Of a DNA stretch of 64,000 nucleotides, positions 43,555 to 52,389 are shown piece by piece. The stretch spans positions 62,001-126,000 of the forward strand of contig NZ_JAADZW010000016.1 of NCBI RefSeq assembly GCF_010645065.1, written 5' to 3'. Every line of letters begins with the position of its first letter. Position 1 is the stretch's first letter. Origin of the DNA: Flavobacterium fluviatile (GTDB lineage Bacteria > Bacteroidota > Bacteroidia > Flavobacteriales > Flavobacteriaceae). A model generated the notes under the pieces. That model did not search any database. It worked only from the letters and a program-made list of their open reading frames with translations, and had not been told where the DNA came from. Position numbers and translations under genes: made by a program.

Positions 43555-43570
43555 AGCTAATAACATGATA

Positions 43571-43969
43571 TTATACAATCCCCTTCTCAATCATCTCCAG
43601 CATTACCGGTGATGCATTTTTGAATGTTGGCGGCTGTTCGATGATACTTCCGGCGTTCTTTTTGTTTACTTTGAACGTTACATCATTCTCTGTTGTAAAA
43701 AGCAACGCGGTTAAAAATGGCTTTTTGATGTAGGATCCTAAGATTAGTAAAGCTTCATCTAATGTATGAATGCTTTCAATTTCTTCTGCTTTGTAACGGG
43801 TTGTCAATGAAATGGAAAACGTATTATCTTCATTTAAAACCAATCTGAAATAGATGTTTTTAATCTCGGTGTCACCAATGGTTTTGGCCAAAGTGAGTTT
43901 TGCGAAAGTGCCGGCCTGGATACTTTCTTTAACCCGTTCACAAAAAAGGGCAAATATTGGTTCGTACAT
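43571..43969 (-). CDS. Conserved protein of unknown function
   Basis: The 132-aa soluble protein has no signal peptide. Its pattern of alternating strands (NIYFRLVLNEDNTFSISLTT, TALLFTTENDVTFKVNKK) suggests an alpha/beta fold. A Pro-rich end (IIEQPPTFKNASPVMLEM) is notable. I do not recognise a named family, though similar proteins seem common in Bacteroidota. It lies between the metal-regulator gene (convergent) and the enoyl-CoA hydratase gene on the same strand, with a repeat on each side. Confidence 0.6.
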   Translation of the reverse strand: MYEPIFALFCERVKESIQAGTFAKLTLAKTIGDTEIKNIYFRLVLNEDNTFSISLTTRYKAEEIESIHTLDEALLILGSYIKKPFLTALLFTTENDVTFKVNKKNAGSIIEQPPTFKNASPVMLEMIEKGIV

Positions 43970-43978
43970 TTTTTTAAG

Positions 43979-44126
43979 TTGCTAAGGTTCTGAGATGCTG
44001 AGGTTCTAAGTTTATCCTCTTTGTGTTATTATTTAACCGCAAAGGGCGCTAAGATTTACGCAAGGTTCGCTAAGTTTTTTAATTTTCCTTGTGTGCTTTG
44101 CGTCATTCCTAGCGAACTTTGCGGTT
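43979..44126. repeat. Word-tiled palindrome (AACCGCAAAG type)
   Basis: AACCGCAAAG at 44036 pairs with CTTTGCGGTT at the right end. Inner words are GCGCTAAGATT and TTCGCTAAG. A second part (43979-44015) uses GTTGCTAAGGTTCTGAG. Similar words (GCGAACTTTGCG) are at 16280-16323. Confidence 0.7.
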
Positions 44127-44134
44127 AAGCAAAA

Positions 44135-44917
44135 TTATTTCCCTGTAAATTCTGCCTTCCTTTTTTCTAAAAAGGCAGTCGTTCCTTCTTTAAAATCCTG
44201 CGTTCCAAAACATTTTCCGAATGACTTGATTTCGGTATCAAAACCATTTTTTCCGTCTTCAAAATTTGCATTGATGGCTTTTATCGCTTTCCCTACAGCA
44301 AATGGAGCATTTTTAATGATTTTATGAGCAATTACGCTTGTAAAAGTTAATAATTCGGTCTGCGGAACAACGTAATTTACCAAACCAAATTCTTTCGCTT
44401 CTTCGGCAGAAATCATTGCTGCGGTCAGAATCATTTCCATTGCACGGCCTTTTCCTATTAACTGAGGCAGGCGCTGTGTACCTCCGTAACCCGGAATTAG
44501 TCCTAAGCTTACTTCAGGCAATCCCATCTTGGCATTAACCGAAGCTACCCTGAAATGACAGGCCATGGCCAACTCTAAACCGCCTCCTAATGCAAAACCA
44601 TTTATCGCTGCAATTACAGGTTTCTTTAAATTTTCGATGTAATCAAAAAGTGACTCATGTCCTTCTGCTGCTAATTGTGTACCTTCCTCAATGGTATAAT
44701 TTGCAAATTCAGAAATATCTGCTCCTGCCACAAAAGCTTTTTCACCGCTACCGGTTAAAATGATAACGCGAACTTCTTCATTTTTGTTTAATAATTTAAT
44801 AGCCTTACTAAGATCATTTATAGTTGCTTTGTTTAAAGCATTCAGCTTTTCAGGTCTGTTAATGGTTACTGTAGCAACTTTTTCTTCGATTGAAATTATA
44901 ATATTATCGTAATTCAT
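44135..44917 (-). CDS. Enoyl-CoA hydratase/isomerase family protein
   Basis: The 260-aa crotonase-fold protein starts MNYDNIIISIEEKVATVTIN. Visible are the CoA/oxyanion segment AFVAGADISEF and the ALGGGLELAMACHFRVAS motif, and the catalytic Glu region GLPEVSLGLIPGYGGTQRLP. The family hydrates trans-2-enoyl-CoA in fatty-acid or butyrate-type metabolism; it could instead be a 3-hydroxybutyryl-CoA dehydratase. An in-frame ATG at 45121 is not used, because it lies inside the upstream kinase gene. It is 10 bp downstream of that gene. Confidence 0.88.
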   Translation of the reverse strand: MNYDNIIISIEEKVATVTINRPEKLNALNKATINDLSKAIKLLNKNEEVRVIILTGSGEKAFVAGADISEFANYTIEEGTQLAAEGHESLFDYIENLKKPVIAAINGFALGGGLELAMACHFRVASVNAKMGLPEVSLGLIPGYGGTQRLPQLIGKGRAMEMILTAAMISAEEAKEFGLVNYVVPQTELLTFTSVIAHKIIKNAPFAVGKAIKAINANFEDGKNGFDTEIKSFGKCFGTQDFKEGTTAFLEKRKAEFTGK

Positions 44918-44927
44918 GACCGTTATT

Positions 44928-46397
44928 TTAAGAGTTTGTAATAGGAAGAGAAACTGTAAACGTAGTTCCTTTTCCGTAAGCTGACTCAAAGGTAATTGTT
45001 CCTTTGTAATTTTCGATGATGTTTTTGATAATTCCGAGACCAAGTCCCATTCCACTCGTTTTGGTAGTAAACTTCGGTTCGAAAATTCGGCCTGTATCCA
45101 GTTTTTGAATACCGATTCCATTGTCTTTTACTGCAATTTCAACATTACCGTCACGACGTTTTACCGAAACAACTATTGATTTCTGAAATTGACTTTCCGG
45201 AATCGCCTGTGTTGCATTTTTAACTAAATTGGTAATCACACGAATCAGCTGCGTGCGATCCATTTTGGAAATGATTTCTTCTTCCTCTTTTTCAAAAGAA
45301 ATATAATCTTCGTTGAAAATATCAAGTGCCAGTTCCACAACCTCAACTACATTTAACGTTTCATTTTGCTGGGCCGGCATCGAAGCAAAATTTGAAAACG
45401 CCGAAGCAACAGACGTCATCGTATCAATCTGCTGAATTAAAGTTTCCGAGTAATCGTTCATTTTCTGCTTAACGTCAGGATCATTCGGATCAAACTTTCG
45501 CTGAAAACTCTGAACCGTCAAACGCATTGGCGTAAGCGGATTTTTAATTTCATGTGCGACCTGTTTTGCCATTTCGCGCCAGGCTTCTTCACGTTCGCTT
45601 TGCGCTAATTTTATTGCACTGGTTTCCAGTTTGTCTACCATTCCGTTATAGGCTTTGATCAGAAAATTGACTTCTTTGCTATTCGCTTCCAAAACAATCT
45701 TCTCGTTTTTCTGATCCAGATTGGTCTCCTCTAATCTATCGGAAATGGTTTTCAGCGATTTTGTAATATAGGTCGAAAGGAAATACGCCAATCCAAAAGC
45801 GACAATCAGCATAAAAGAATACACCTGGCTCAGGCGAATCAGGAAAGTATTCAGCTCATTATCATAGTAACCATCGTCTTCTAAATAAGGAAGATTTAAG
45901 ATTCCGAGAGGCTTGAATTTTTCATCTTTAATTAAACTGTAGGAGGACCGGTTTTTAACTCCGTCTATGGTTTTAATATCTACAAAACGCTTTTCGATAG
46001 AAGAACGAACCAGCTTTAAAATGAAATCCGGTATTGGAGGTGGTGCTTTATCAACGGCAAAAGACTCTTTGGATGATTTTAATAATTTTCCGTCAAGGCC
46101 GAAAATATTGATTTCAATTTTGTGAATCTGGGCTAATTCGTGGATTTTATCCTTAAAAATCAAATCCAGATTTTGGGTTTTCAGCGGATAAGTTGTAGTT
46201 GAAAGAACGTAATTGATATGTTCCTTTACCGCATTTTCTTTTCGTTCTAATCGTTCCTGATGGTATTCCTTGGCTTCATTTTTAAACTGAATAATAGAAA
46301 TGGAAGCCAATAAACAAGATGCTACAACAATCAATACAATCATCGACAGGAAAATCCTGGTACGAAGTGACAGCATTGACATTTTGAAGTTTAGCAT
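44928..46397 (-). CDS. Membrane sensor histidine kinase
   Basis: The protein has about 489 residues. Two membrane helices (LSMIVLIVVASCLLASISI and SFMLIVAFGLAYFLSTYI) flank a periplasmic sensor domain. A HAMP region, then the H box VAHEIKNPLTPMRL, N box NLVKNATQAIP, and G boxes VKDNGIGIQ and GMGLGLGI follow. It resembles NtrY-type kinases. No response regulator is adjacent, so its partner is elsewhere. The start was set at MLNFKMSML. An earlier ATG (46454) adds residues encoded by the word-tiled repeat upstream. The next gene starts 10 bp downstream. Confidence 0.87.
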   Translation of the reverse strand: MLNFKMSMLSLRTRIFLSMIVLIVVASCLLASISIIQFKNEAKEYHQERLERKENAVKEHINYVLSTTTYPLKTQNLDLIFKDKIHELAQIHKIEINIFGLDGKLLKSSKESFAVDKAPPPIPDFILKLVRSSIEKRFVDIKTIDGVKNRSSYSLIKDEKFKPLGILNLPYLEDDGYYDNELNTFLIRLSQVYSFMLIVAFGLAYFLSTYITKSLKTISDRLEETNLDQKNEKIVLEANSKEVNFLIKAYNGMVDKLETSAIKLAQSEREEAWREMAKQVAHEIKNPLTPMRLTVQSFQRKFDPNDPDVKQKMNDYSETLIQQIDTMTSVASAFSNFASMPAQQNETLNVVEVVELALDIFNEDYISFEKEEEEIISKMDRTQLIRVITNLVKNATQAIPESQFQKSIVVSVKRRDGNVEIAVKDNGIGIQKLDTGRIFEPKFTTKTSGMGLGLGIIKNIIENYKGTITFESAYGKGTTFTVSLPITNS

Positions 46398-46399
46398 GT

Positions 46400-46475
46400 T
46401 TTTAGTGATTAGTGAACAGTGATTAGTAATTAGTTTCAAGCTTTTACTATTCACTAATTACTAATAACTAATTAC
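46400..46475. repeat. Word-tiled palindrome (GTGATTAGTAATTAG type)
   Basis: TTAGTGATTAGTGAACAGTG and GATTAGTAATTAG at left, ATTCACTAATTACTAATAAC at right form imperfect arms. It lies between hemJ and the kinase gene and offers a false extended start to the latter. Confidence 0.65.
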
Positions 46476-47020
46476 TTTTTTTCTCTAATTCTTTTGTAAA
46501 ACCTAAATCCCAGCATAATTAAAACTGAAAATAAAACAATTCCGATTACGCCGTAGATCCAGTTGATGGCACTTTTTAAAACTACTAAAAAAACAACGGC
46601 AAACAAAATAATCGTTGCACCTTCGTTCCATAAACGCATGAAATTATTAGAATATTTTACCTCGTTATTCTGCAATTGTTTGAAAATCTGATGGCATTTT
46701 GCGTGATACAGATACAAAAGGAAAACAAAACACAATTTTACATGCATCCAGGGCATTTTGAGCCATGCATTTCCTAAATCTGTAAAAAAAAGCATCCAAA
46801 AAGCAAAAGTACTCGCCAAAACCGCTGACGGCCAGGTGATGATATACCATAAGCGATACGTCATAATTTTGTACTGTGCCTGAAGGATTTCTTTTTCAGG
46901 AGACGGTTTTTCACTGGCTTCGATTTGATACACAAACAGACGCACAATATAAAACAAACCGGCGAACCAGGTTATTACAAATATTAGATGCAGTGATTTT
47001 AAATAGTTGTAGTATTCCAT
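46472..47020 (-). CDS. hemJ: Protoporphyrinogen oxidase HemJ
   Basis: The 182-aa integral membrane protein of the HemJ/CopD-like family (UPF0093) oxidises protoporphyrinogen IX to protoporphyrin IX before iron insertion. It has four hydrophobic helices. The conserved N-terminal segment KSLHLIFVITWFAGLFYIVRL has a His and Arg, and WMHVKLCFVFLLYLYHAKCH is also conserved. It is directly upstream of (on the minus strand, after) hemH, 94 bp away, which agrees with its role. It uses no oxygen in most models, replacing HemG and HemY. Confidence 0.88.
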   Translation of the reverse strand: MEYYNYLKSLHLIFVITWFAGLFYIVRLFVYQIEASEKPSPEKEILQAQYKIMTYRLWYIITWPSAVLASTFAFWMLFFTDLGNAWLKMPWMHVKLCFVFLLYLYHAKCHQIFKQLQNNEVKYSNNFMRLWNEGATIILFAVVFLVVLKSAINWIYGVIGIVLFSVLIMLGFRFYKRIREKK

Positions 47021-47033
47021 TTTGTTTTGTTTC

Positions 47034-47106
47034 AGGTTTCAGGTTTGAAGTTTCTGGTTTTTCTCAAAGTTGGCTAACTTGGAACATGAAACTTAAAACC
47101 TGAAAC
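47034..47106. repeat. Word-tiled palindrome (GTTTCAGGTTTCAGG type)
   Basis: TTTGTTTCAGGTTTCAGGTT at left and AACTTAAAACCTGAAAC at right. It lies between hemH and hemJ. Confidence 0.65.
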
Positions 47107-47113
47107 AAAAATA

Positions 47114-48127
47114 TTATTTCGCCCAGTCGTTGATCCAGTTAGAAACAGTTTCACACCATTCATCATCATCATTCAGACACGGAATTGCCAAAAACTCTTC
47201 TCCTCCGTTTGCTTCGAAATCTTCTTTGGCGCGCATAGCGATTTCCTCTAAAGTTTCTAAACAGTCCGAAACGAATGCCGGGGTTACAACCGCTAATTTT
47301 TTGATTCCTTTCGCAGGCATATTGTCAATTTCAACATCCGTGTAAGGCTCTAACCATTTATCACCTGCCAGGCGCGATTGAAAAGTAAGGCTGTATTTAT
47401 CTTCAGGAAGTCCTAATAATTTAATAACCTGTCTTGTTGTTTCATAACATTGGTGGCGGTAACAGAATTCATGTGCCGGAGATGGCGTATTGCAGCAGGA
47501 ACCGTCAATTTTACAATGAGATTTGGTCACATCGGTTTTGCGGATATGACGCTCCGGGATTCCGTGGTATGAAAACAATAAATGATCGTATTCAAATCCA
47601 GTTAAGTGTTTCTGGATTGAATCTGCTAAGTTTTTGATGTAATCCGGTTTGTTGTAAAATGCCGGAACATCAGTAAATTTCATGTGAGGGAATTTTTTCT
47701 TTCGGATTTCTTCTGCTTTAACCAAAATAGTCAAAGTTGAAGCCATTGCATATTGCGGATATAGCGGAAAAAGCATTACATCTGTAACCCCTTTATCACT
47801 TAATTCCTGAAGCCCTTTTTCGATTGTCATGCTTCCGTAACGCATTGCCAGGGAAACCGGAACATTTACTAAAGGCTGTACTTTTTTTTGCATTCTTTTT
47901 GAAAGAACTACTAACGGTGAACCTTCTTCCCACCAGATTTTTGAATAAGCGTGTGCCGATTCTTCGGGTCTTTTTCTTAAAATAATGCCGCGAACCAATA
48001 ATGCTCTCAATAAATACGGAACATCGATTACGTATTTATCCATTAAAAATTCGTCTAAATACGGTTTTACATCTTTTGGTTGTGGACTGTCCGGAGAACC
48101 TAAGTTTACTAATAATACGCCTTTCAT
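47114..48127 (-). CDS. hemH: Ferrochelatase
   Basis: The 337-aa enzyme inserts Fe2+ into protoporphyrin IX to give protoheme. Motifs seen: MKGVLLVNLGSPDSP at the start, the catalytic His in LFSYHGIPERHIR, and the segment SLTFQSRLAGDKWLEPYTD with the conserved Glu. The Cys-rich stretch GSCCNTPSPAHEFCYRHQC is unusual. Start MKGVLLVN is used; 19 upstream residues in frame do not look like family sequence. It clusters with hemJ, as in other Flavobacteriaceae. Confidence 0.94.
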   Translation of the reverse strand: MKGVLLVNLGSPDSPQPKDVKPYLDEFLMDKYVIDVPYLLRALLVRGIILRKRPEESAHAYSKIWWEEGSPLVVLSKRMQKKVQPLVNVPVSLAMRYGSMTIEKGLQELSDKGVTDVMLFPLYPQYAMASTLTILVKAEEIRKKKFPHMKFTDVPAFYNKPDYIKNLADSIQKHLTGFEYDHLLFSYHGIPERHIRKTDVTKSHCKIDGSCCNTPSPAHEFCYRHQCYETTRQVIKLLGLPEDKYSLTFQSRLAGDKWLEPYTDVEIDNMPAKGIKKLAVVTPAFVSDCLETLEEIAMRAKEDFEANGGEEFLAIPCLNDDDEWCETVSNWINDWAK

Positions 48128-48269
48128 TATTGTTTTTGCTTTAAGCTTTTGTTTGTTTTTAAAATTTTCAGCAAAAGTAAACACTCTACTTTATTAGAAA
48201 TATGATAATTGTTAGTTTTTAATTATTGTTGGATATTCAAAATTGATTTAAACAATTCGGGAAATTTTT

Positions 48270-48334
48270 CACGCAGATTGACACAGATTAAAGTAGATTC
48301 TAATTTGTGCTAATTCGTGAAATTCGTGTTTAAA
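48270..48334. repeat. Word-tiled palindrome (CACGCAGATTGACACAG type)
   Basis: TCACGCAGATTGACACAGAT and AATTCGTGAAATTCGTG arms. It overlaps the end of the gap between the AraC-type regulator and hemH. Similar words are at 34704 and 36523. Confidence 0.6.
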
Positions 48335-49196
48335 CATTCGCATTAATTGACATCAAATACTTTTTAGGTGTTGTTCCGAATTTTTTCTTGAATGCGGCTA
48401 TAAAGTGACTTCCGGTGCTGTAGCCGATTTTCAGTCCAACTTCATTAACATTATATGAACCGCTGTCTAACAATTTTCTGGCGAAATCCATTTTGTAATC
48501 GAACAAGAAACCGTAAACCGTATCGCCGTAAATTTGTTTGAAGCCCATTTTCAGCTTTTTCAGGTTCAGGCCAATTTCATCTGCCAGTTCCTGCAGTCCC
48601 GGAGGCTCTGCCATATTAGCAATTACGATTTCTTTTGCTTTTCGGATTTTCAGAACATTGTCTTCATCAATCAAAAACGGACATTGTTCTGCGTTTGGAT
48701 CTTCGGTCCTGTTGAAATAGAGACTTAATAATTCATATCCTTTTCCTTTATAATACAGATTTTTTATGGATGGATGAAGATTATAATGAAACAGCTGACT
48801 CAGCACAATCGCCATTGACGGACTGATATTCCCTTCGTTATAATACTTTTTATCCTTATTGTCAGGACTTAAAAAAGTAATATAATTTGCTTCTGCAGAG
48901 AATAAAGCGTGAAATTTTTTGATGGACACAATAACTGAAATCACCCAGGAATTTTGAGCCAATTCTAAATTCAGCGGCAATTCTTTCTGTGGGTTGTATA
49001 AAAGCAACGATTTTTCTTCTTTAAGTTCTAAAGTATAATTGCCCTGATTGAACAAAAATTTCGCATTCCCTTTTAGTCCGAAATGAAACTGTATCAAACC
49101 GCTGCCTACTTCACGTTGTGCAAAAAAAGGTTCTGAACTGTCGTTTTGAAAACGTATAAGTGTAAAATCGTCTTCAATTTTTATTTCCTCCTCCAT
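48330..49196 (-). CDS. AraC family transcriptional regulator
   Basis: The 288-aa protein has a C-terminal AraC double helix-turn-helix (residues 190-285: GLQELADEIGLNLKKLKMGFKQIYG, then NEVGLKIGYSTGSHFIAAFKKKFG). The N-terminal 180 residues form a ligand-sensing domain with little visible motif. It sits beside hemH and reads toward it. In many Flavobacteriaceae a regulator of this kind adjoins the heme genes, and a role in heme or iron response is inferred. Its own target is not shown. Confidence 0.88.
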   Translation of the reverse strand: MEEEIKIEDDFTLIRFQNDSSEPFFAQREVGSGLIQFHFGLKGNAKFLFNQGNYTLELKEEKSLLLYNPQKELPLNLELAQNSWVISVIVSIKKFHALFSAEANYITFLSPDNKDKKYYNEGNISPSMAIVLSQLFHYNLHPSIKNLYYKGKGYELLSLYFNRTEDPNAEQCPFLIDEDNVLKIRKAKEIVIANMAEPPGLQELADEIGLNLKKLKMGFKQIYGDTVYGFLFDYKMDFARKLLDSGSYNVNEVGLKIGYSTGSHFIAAFKKKFGTTPKKYLMSINANV

Positions 49197-49325
49197 TTTT
49201 TGATTTGCTTTTACAAGTTATTATTCTCGTTTATCAAACGAATAATTGCCTTTCAAAATTAAATCTTTTTAGCGGTTTTTTGTTTACTTCCTTCTAAATT
49301 TATAAAATCTTTATTGTTTTAATGA

Positions 49326-49862
49326 TTATTTCAAAATAGTTTCGATCTGAATATTGATTTTATTAGAAACCTTACTTTTTACAACACTCGGAATCATAAT
49401 ATTAAAATCGCTGGCATTTACACTAAAATTTGACAAAATACTAATTCCAGATGCCGGTCTGCTTATTCTAGCACGTATGGATATCTCCTTAGACTTTCCA
49501 TGTAGTTCCAATTTTCCGTTAATAATAAATTCTTTAGGGCTTTCCGTCAGGCTCTTGGCATCGAAATTTTCTATTTTTCCTTTAAACGCTGCTTTAGGAT
49601 ACTGATCGCTTTCAATGTAATTTTCATTAAAATGTTCTTCCATTAAAGCCACCTTAAATCGAAATCCTTTCATGATCGCCAAGCTTGCTATTTCGCCTGT
49701 AACAGGATTGAGTACAAATGTAACATTGCTGTTAACAGCCTTTACCTCTTCAAAAGAAGGCACTGATGCTTCAAAAGTAATTTTACCTGATTTGCTGATT
49801 TTTTTTTCTTGCGAATTGCCGGTAAATGAAACAATAAGCAATATGAGAATAAATTTTTTCAT
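49326..49862 (-). CDS. YceI family lipid-binding-type protein (copy 1)
   Basis: The 178-aa secreted protein has a signal peptide MKKFILILLIVSFTGNSQ. The YceI lipocalin-like fold is shown by ITFEASVPSFEEVKAVNSN, MEEHFNENYIESDQYPKA, and GKLELHGKSKEI. YceI proteins bind isoprenoid quinones or fatty acids in the periplasm. Copy 2 lies 37 bp upstream on the same strand and is clearly a paralogue. Both are transcribed with a c-type cytochrome lipoprotein. Confidence 0.85.
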   Translation of the reverse strand: MKKFILILLIVSFTGNSQEKKISKSGKITFEASVPSFEEVKAVNSNVTFVLNPVTGEIASLAIMKGFRFKVALMEEHFNENYIESDQYPKAAFKGKIENFDAKSLTESPKEFIINGKLELHGKSKEISIRARISRPASGISILSNFSVNASDFNIMIPSVVKSKVSNKINIQIETILK

Positions 49863-49899
49863 GATTTTGGTTTGTATTAATTAATCCAATTTTCCTGTT

Positions 49900-50439
49900 T
49901 TACTTCAAAACTGCAATAATTTCAATTGTAACTTTATTATCAAGTTTATACTTTATAAGGGATGGAATCGGAATATCAAAATCACTTGCACTTACTGAAA
50001 AACCTGAAAGAATAGTTATTCGGGAACCAGATTTAGTGATTTTTGCATTTGCAGTCACGTCTTTTGATTTACCATGAAGTTCTAATTTTCCGTTGATTAC
50101 GTAATCCTGATAATCTGCAGTTAACTTATTTGTGTCAAATTTTTCTATTTTCCCTCTAAAGACTGCTTTTGGAAATTTGTCCGTCTCCATATAATTTTCG
50201 TTAAAATGCTCTTCCATCAGAGCCATTTCAAACTGAAATCCTTTCATTAATGCCAGACTTGCAATTTCACCTGTTCTTTCATTCAGCACAAAAGTGACGT
50301 TACTATTGGTTCCCTTAACCGGTTGAAACGAAGGTACAGAAGCTTCAATAACGATTGTAGATGATTTGGTTATCATTTTCTCCTGTGCAAAAACAATAAA
50401 TGAAGATAATAGCAGTGGAATGAGTATAGTTTTTTTCAT
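49900..50439 (-). CDS. YceI family lipid-binding-type protein (copy 2)
   Basis: The 179-aa paralogue of the next gene also has a signal peptide (MKKTILIPLLLSSFIVFA) and the same motifs (MEEHFNENYMETDKFPKA, GKLELHGKSKDV, FSVSASDFDI). It differs enough to be an old duplication. It is 13 bp from the cytochrome gene, so the three form one operon. A quinone carrier role is inferred from the family and the cytochrome partner. Confidence 0.86.
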   Translation of the reverse strand: MKKTILIPLLLSSFIVFAQEKMITKSSTIVIEASVPSFQPVKGTNSNVTFVLNERTGEIASLALMKGFQFEMALMEEHFNENYMETDKFPKAVFRGKIEKFDTNKLTADYQDYVINGKLELHGKSKDVTANAKITKSGSRITILSGFSVSASDFDIPIPSLIKYKLDNKVTIEIIAVLK

Positions 50440-50452
50440 GCTTTATGATGAA

Positions 50453-50821
50453 TTATTTTTCTAATAATCCATCTTCATTCCATTTTTTAACAACGTCAAT
50501 TGTTGCCTGTGGTAATCGGGGTCCGCCTCTTGGCATTAATGAACTGTCGCCATTTTCTAAAGAGATCCTCGTAAGCAGCCCCCGGTTTAAAACTGCATTT
50601 TTTACCTGATCATAGGTTACTAATGACATAGGCGCGCCATTTACCGGAGTGGCAGCATGGCATACCACACAATTGTTATCAATAATAGATTTTACATTCT
50701 GATTGTAAGTGGCCAAACCTGTGACCGGCACAACATCAGATAAAGTATCCGGATTATCATCGGTACAGCTTACCAGAACTGAAGCAAATAATAAAACGAT
50801 GAAAAGATTTTTCAAATTCAT
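50453..50821 (-). CDS. c-type cytochrome-like lipoprotein
   Basis: The 122-aa protein has a lipobox LVSC (lipid Cys19) and a single heme-c motif CVVCH at Cys51, Cys54 and His55 (NNCVVCHAAT). A Met at 96 in SLMPRGGPRLP is the likely sixth heme ligand. It is a small periplasmic electron carrier anchored to a membrane. It starts the operon of the two YceI genes. It needs heme from the pathway encoded nearby. Confidence 0.85.
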   Translation of the reverse strand: MNLKNLFIVLLFASVLVSCTDDNPDTLSDVVPVTGLATYNQNVKSIIDNNCVVCHAATPVNGAPMSLVTYDQVKNAVLNRGLLTRISLENGDSSLMPRGGPRLPQATIDVVKKWNEDGLLEK

Positions 50822-50978
50822 AATAATGGTTGGTTTTTAATTTATAAATGAAGAAATGGTTTGTAAAAGCATTTTCAGACATATACGGAAAAATGTGTGG
50901 TATAGATTTTTTCAAGCGACATTTTAAAAACCAATCCAATAGTTTGTTTTTAACGTAGATAACTGAAAAGCTAAAAAA

Positions 50979-51368
50979 ATGACAAAAAAAATACTTACCG
51001 CAGTATCCATTTGCTTACTAACTGGAATTTCGATTTACTGCTACACTTACAAAGAGCATCGCAACATCGAGACAGAAACTGCAGATTACAAAGTAACCGT
51101 TTCCGGGCTTGAAAAAGAATTTAGTTCTAATGATAGTCTGGCTTACATTAAATACCAGGACAAAACAATTGTACTGACAGGCCGGATAACTGCTATAGAT
51201 TACACAAGTAACGGAATCGTTTTGGGTAAAAAAATATTTGCAACATTCAGCAGTCACCTGCCACAAAACATTAACCCGGGAAAAACACTAACGATCAAAG
51301 GCCGGTTTTTAGGATATGATGAATTATTGCAGGAATTCAAAATAGATCAGACCTCAGTAGTACGCTAA
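50979..51368 (+). CDS. Periplasmic OB-fold protein (tRNA_anti-like)
   Basis: The 129-aa protein has an N-terminal membrane anchor or signal (ILTAVSICLLTGISIYCYTY) and an OB-fold-like core (KYQDKTIVLTGRITAIDYTS, TLTIKGRFLGYDELLQEFKI), as in tRNA_anti-like proteins found in periplasmic clusters. The function is not known. It starts a + strand set with a DUF5777 protein, 25 bp downstream, and diverges from the cytochrome-YceI operon. Confidence 0.65.
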   Translation: MTKKILTAVSICLLTGISIYCYTYKEHRNIETETADYKVTVSGLEKEFSSNDSLAYIKYQDKTIVLTGRITAIDYTSNGIVLGKKIFATFSSHLPQNINPGKTLTIKGRFLGYDELLQEFKIDQTSVVR

Positions 51369-51393
51369 CCAATAACAATTTAAAACTAACCTT

Positions 51394-52233
51394 ATGAAAA
51401 ATCTTATCCTCTTATTGTTTTTATTTCCTATAATAACTTATTCACAAGAAGATTTATTAACCGGAATTGATACTCCTGTTCAAAAAGAAAAAGTGACCTC
51501 TGCTTTTAAAGCACTGAAAATTGTCAATCTCGAATCGACAAAACTAGCGGCAAAAGGCGACCTGTATTTTGTTGTTGCACACCGTTTTGGTTCTGTACAA
51601 GATGGCTTTGAAGGTTTCTACGGACTTGATAATGCCAATACCCAGATTAAATTTATATACGGAATAACAAACACAATTAATATGAGCGCCGCCCGAAGTG
51701 AATTTGCTTATGATTTTGCTGCAAAATATACTTTGTTTCCTCAAATAAAAGACGGTTTTCCCGTTACTATTGCGGGTTTCAACAGTTTGTCAATCAACAA
51801 CAAGTTAAAAGAAAACCTGTACCCAAAGCTTGAATTTAAAAACCGGCTTACTTATGTCGCACAATTACTAATCTCAAGGAAGTTTACTGAAAATCTGTCA
51901 TTAGAAGTGGTTCCGACGTTCTTTCATGAAAATTTTGTTGAAGACACAGACCAGGATAATTCGCAATACGCTGTGGGTTTTGGCGGAAGATATAAATTTT
52001 CTAAACGCTGGTCATTAAATATTGATTATGCAGCACACCTCAACAGATCGGCAAATTCACTTTATAACAATCCATTATCAATAGGTTTTGACTTAGAAAC
52101 CGGAGGACATGTTTTTCAGATGCATTTTACGAGTTCACAGGGCATTGATGAAGCAAGTTACCTGGGCAGAACAACGGGCGACTGGAAAAATGGTGATGTG
52201 TTTTTTGGATTTAATCTCTCAAGGGTATTCTAA
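51394..52233 (+). CDS. DUF5777 family outer-membrane beta-barrel protein
   Basis: The 279-aa protein has a signal peptide (MKNLILLLFLFPIITYS). Family features are VVAHRFGSVQDGFEGFYGLD, IKFIYGITNTINMSAARSEF, and the C-terminal GDVFFGFNLSRVF. The DUF5777 family is a barrel of unknown function that in Bacteroidota is often found with YceI proteins and cytochromes, as here. A role in an outer-membrane redox or transport module is inferred. Confidence 0.82.
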   Translation: MKNLILLLFLFPIITYSQEDLLTGIDTPVQKEKVTSAFKALKIVNLESTKLAAKGDLYFVVAHRFGSVQDGFEGFYGLDNANTQIKFIYGITNTINMSAARSEFAYDFAAKYTLFPQIKDGFPVTIAGFNSLSINNKLKENLYPKLEFKNRLTYVAQLLISRKFTENLSLEVVPTFFHENFVEDTDQDNSQYAVGFGGRYKFSKRWSLNIDYAAHLNRSANSLYNNPLSIGFDLETGGHVFQMHFTSSQGIDEASYLGRTTGDWKNGDVFFGFNLSRVF

Positions 52234-52389
52234 AAAGCAAACATTTGTTGTACGGGATTAGTGGGTGACTATAACCCCTTTCTATTCATAACAATTCTAA
52301 ATTAATCCTTTTCCTATATAAAATAAAACCATCCTGAAAAAACCACCGTATATCATTTTTACAATCTAACCATTTTAAAAGTTATCGAT

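Noticed and set aside
44918..45121. Long form of the enoyl-CoA hydratase
   Set aside because: It would lie within the histidine kinase coding region; MNYDNIIISI is the normal crotonase start.
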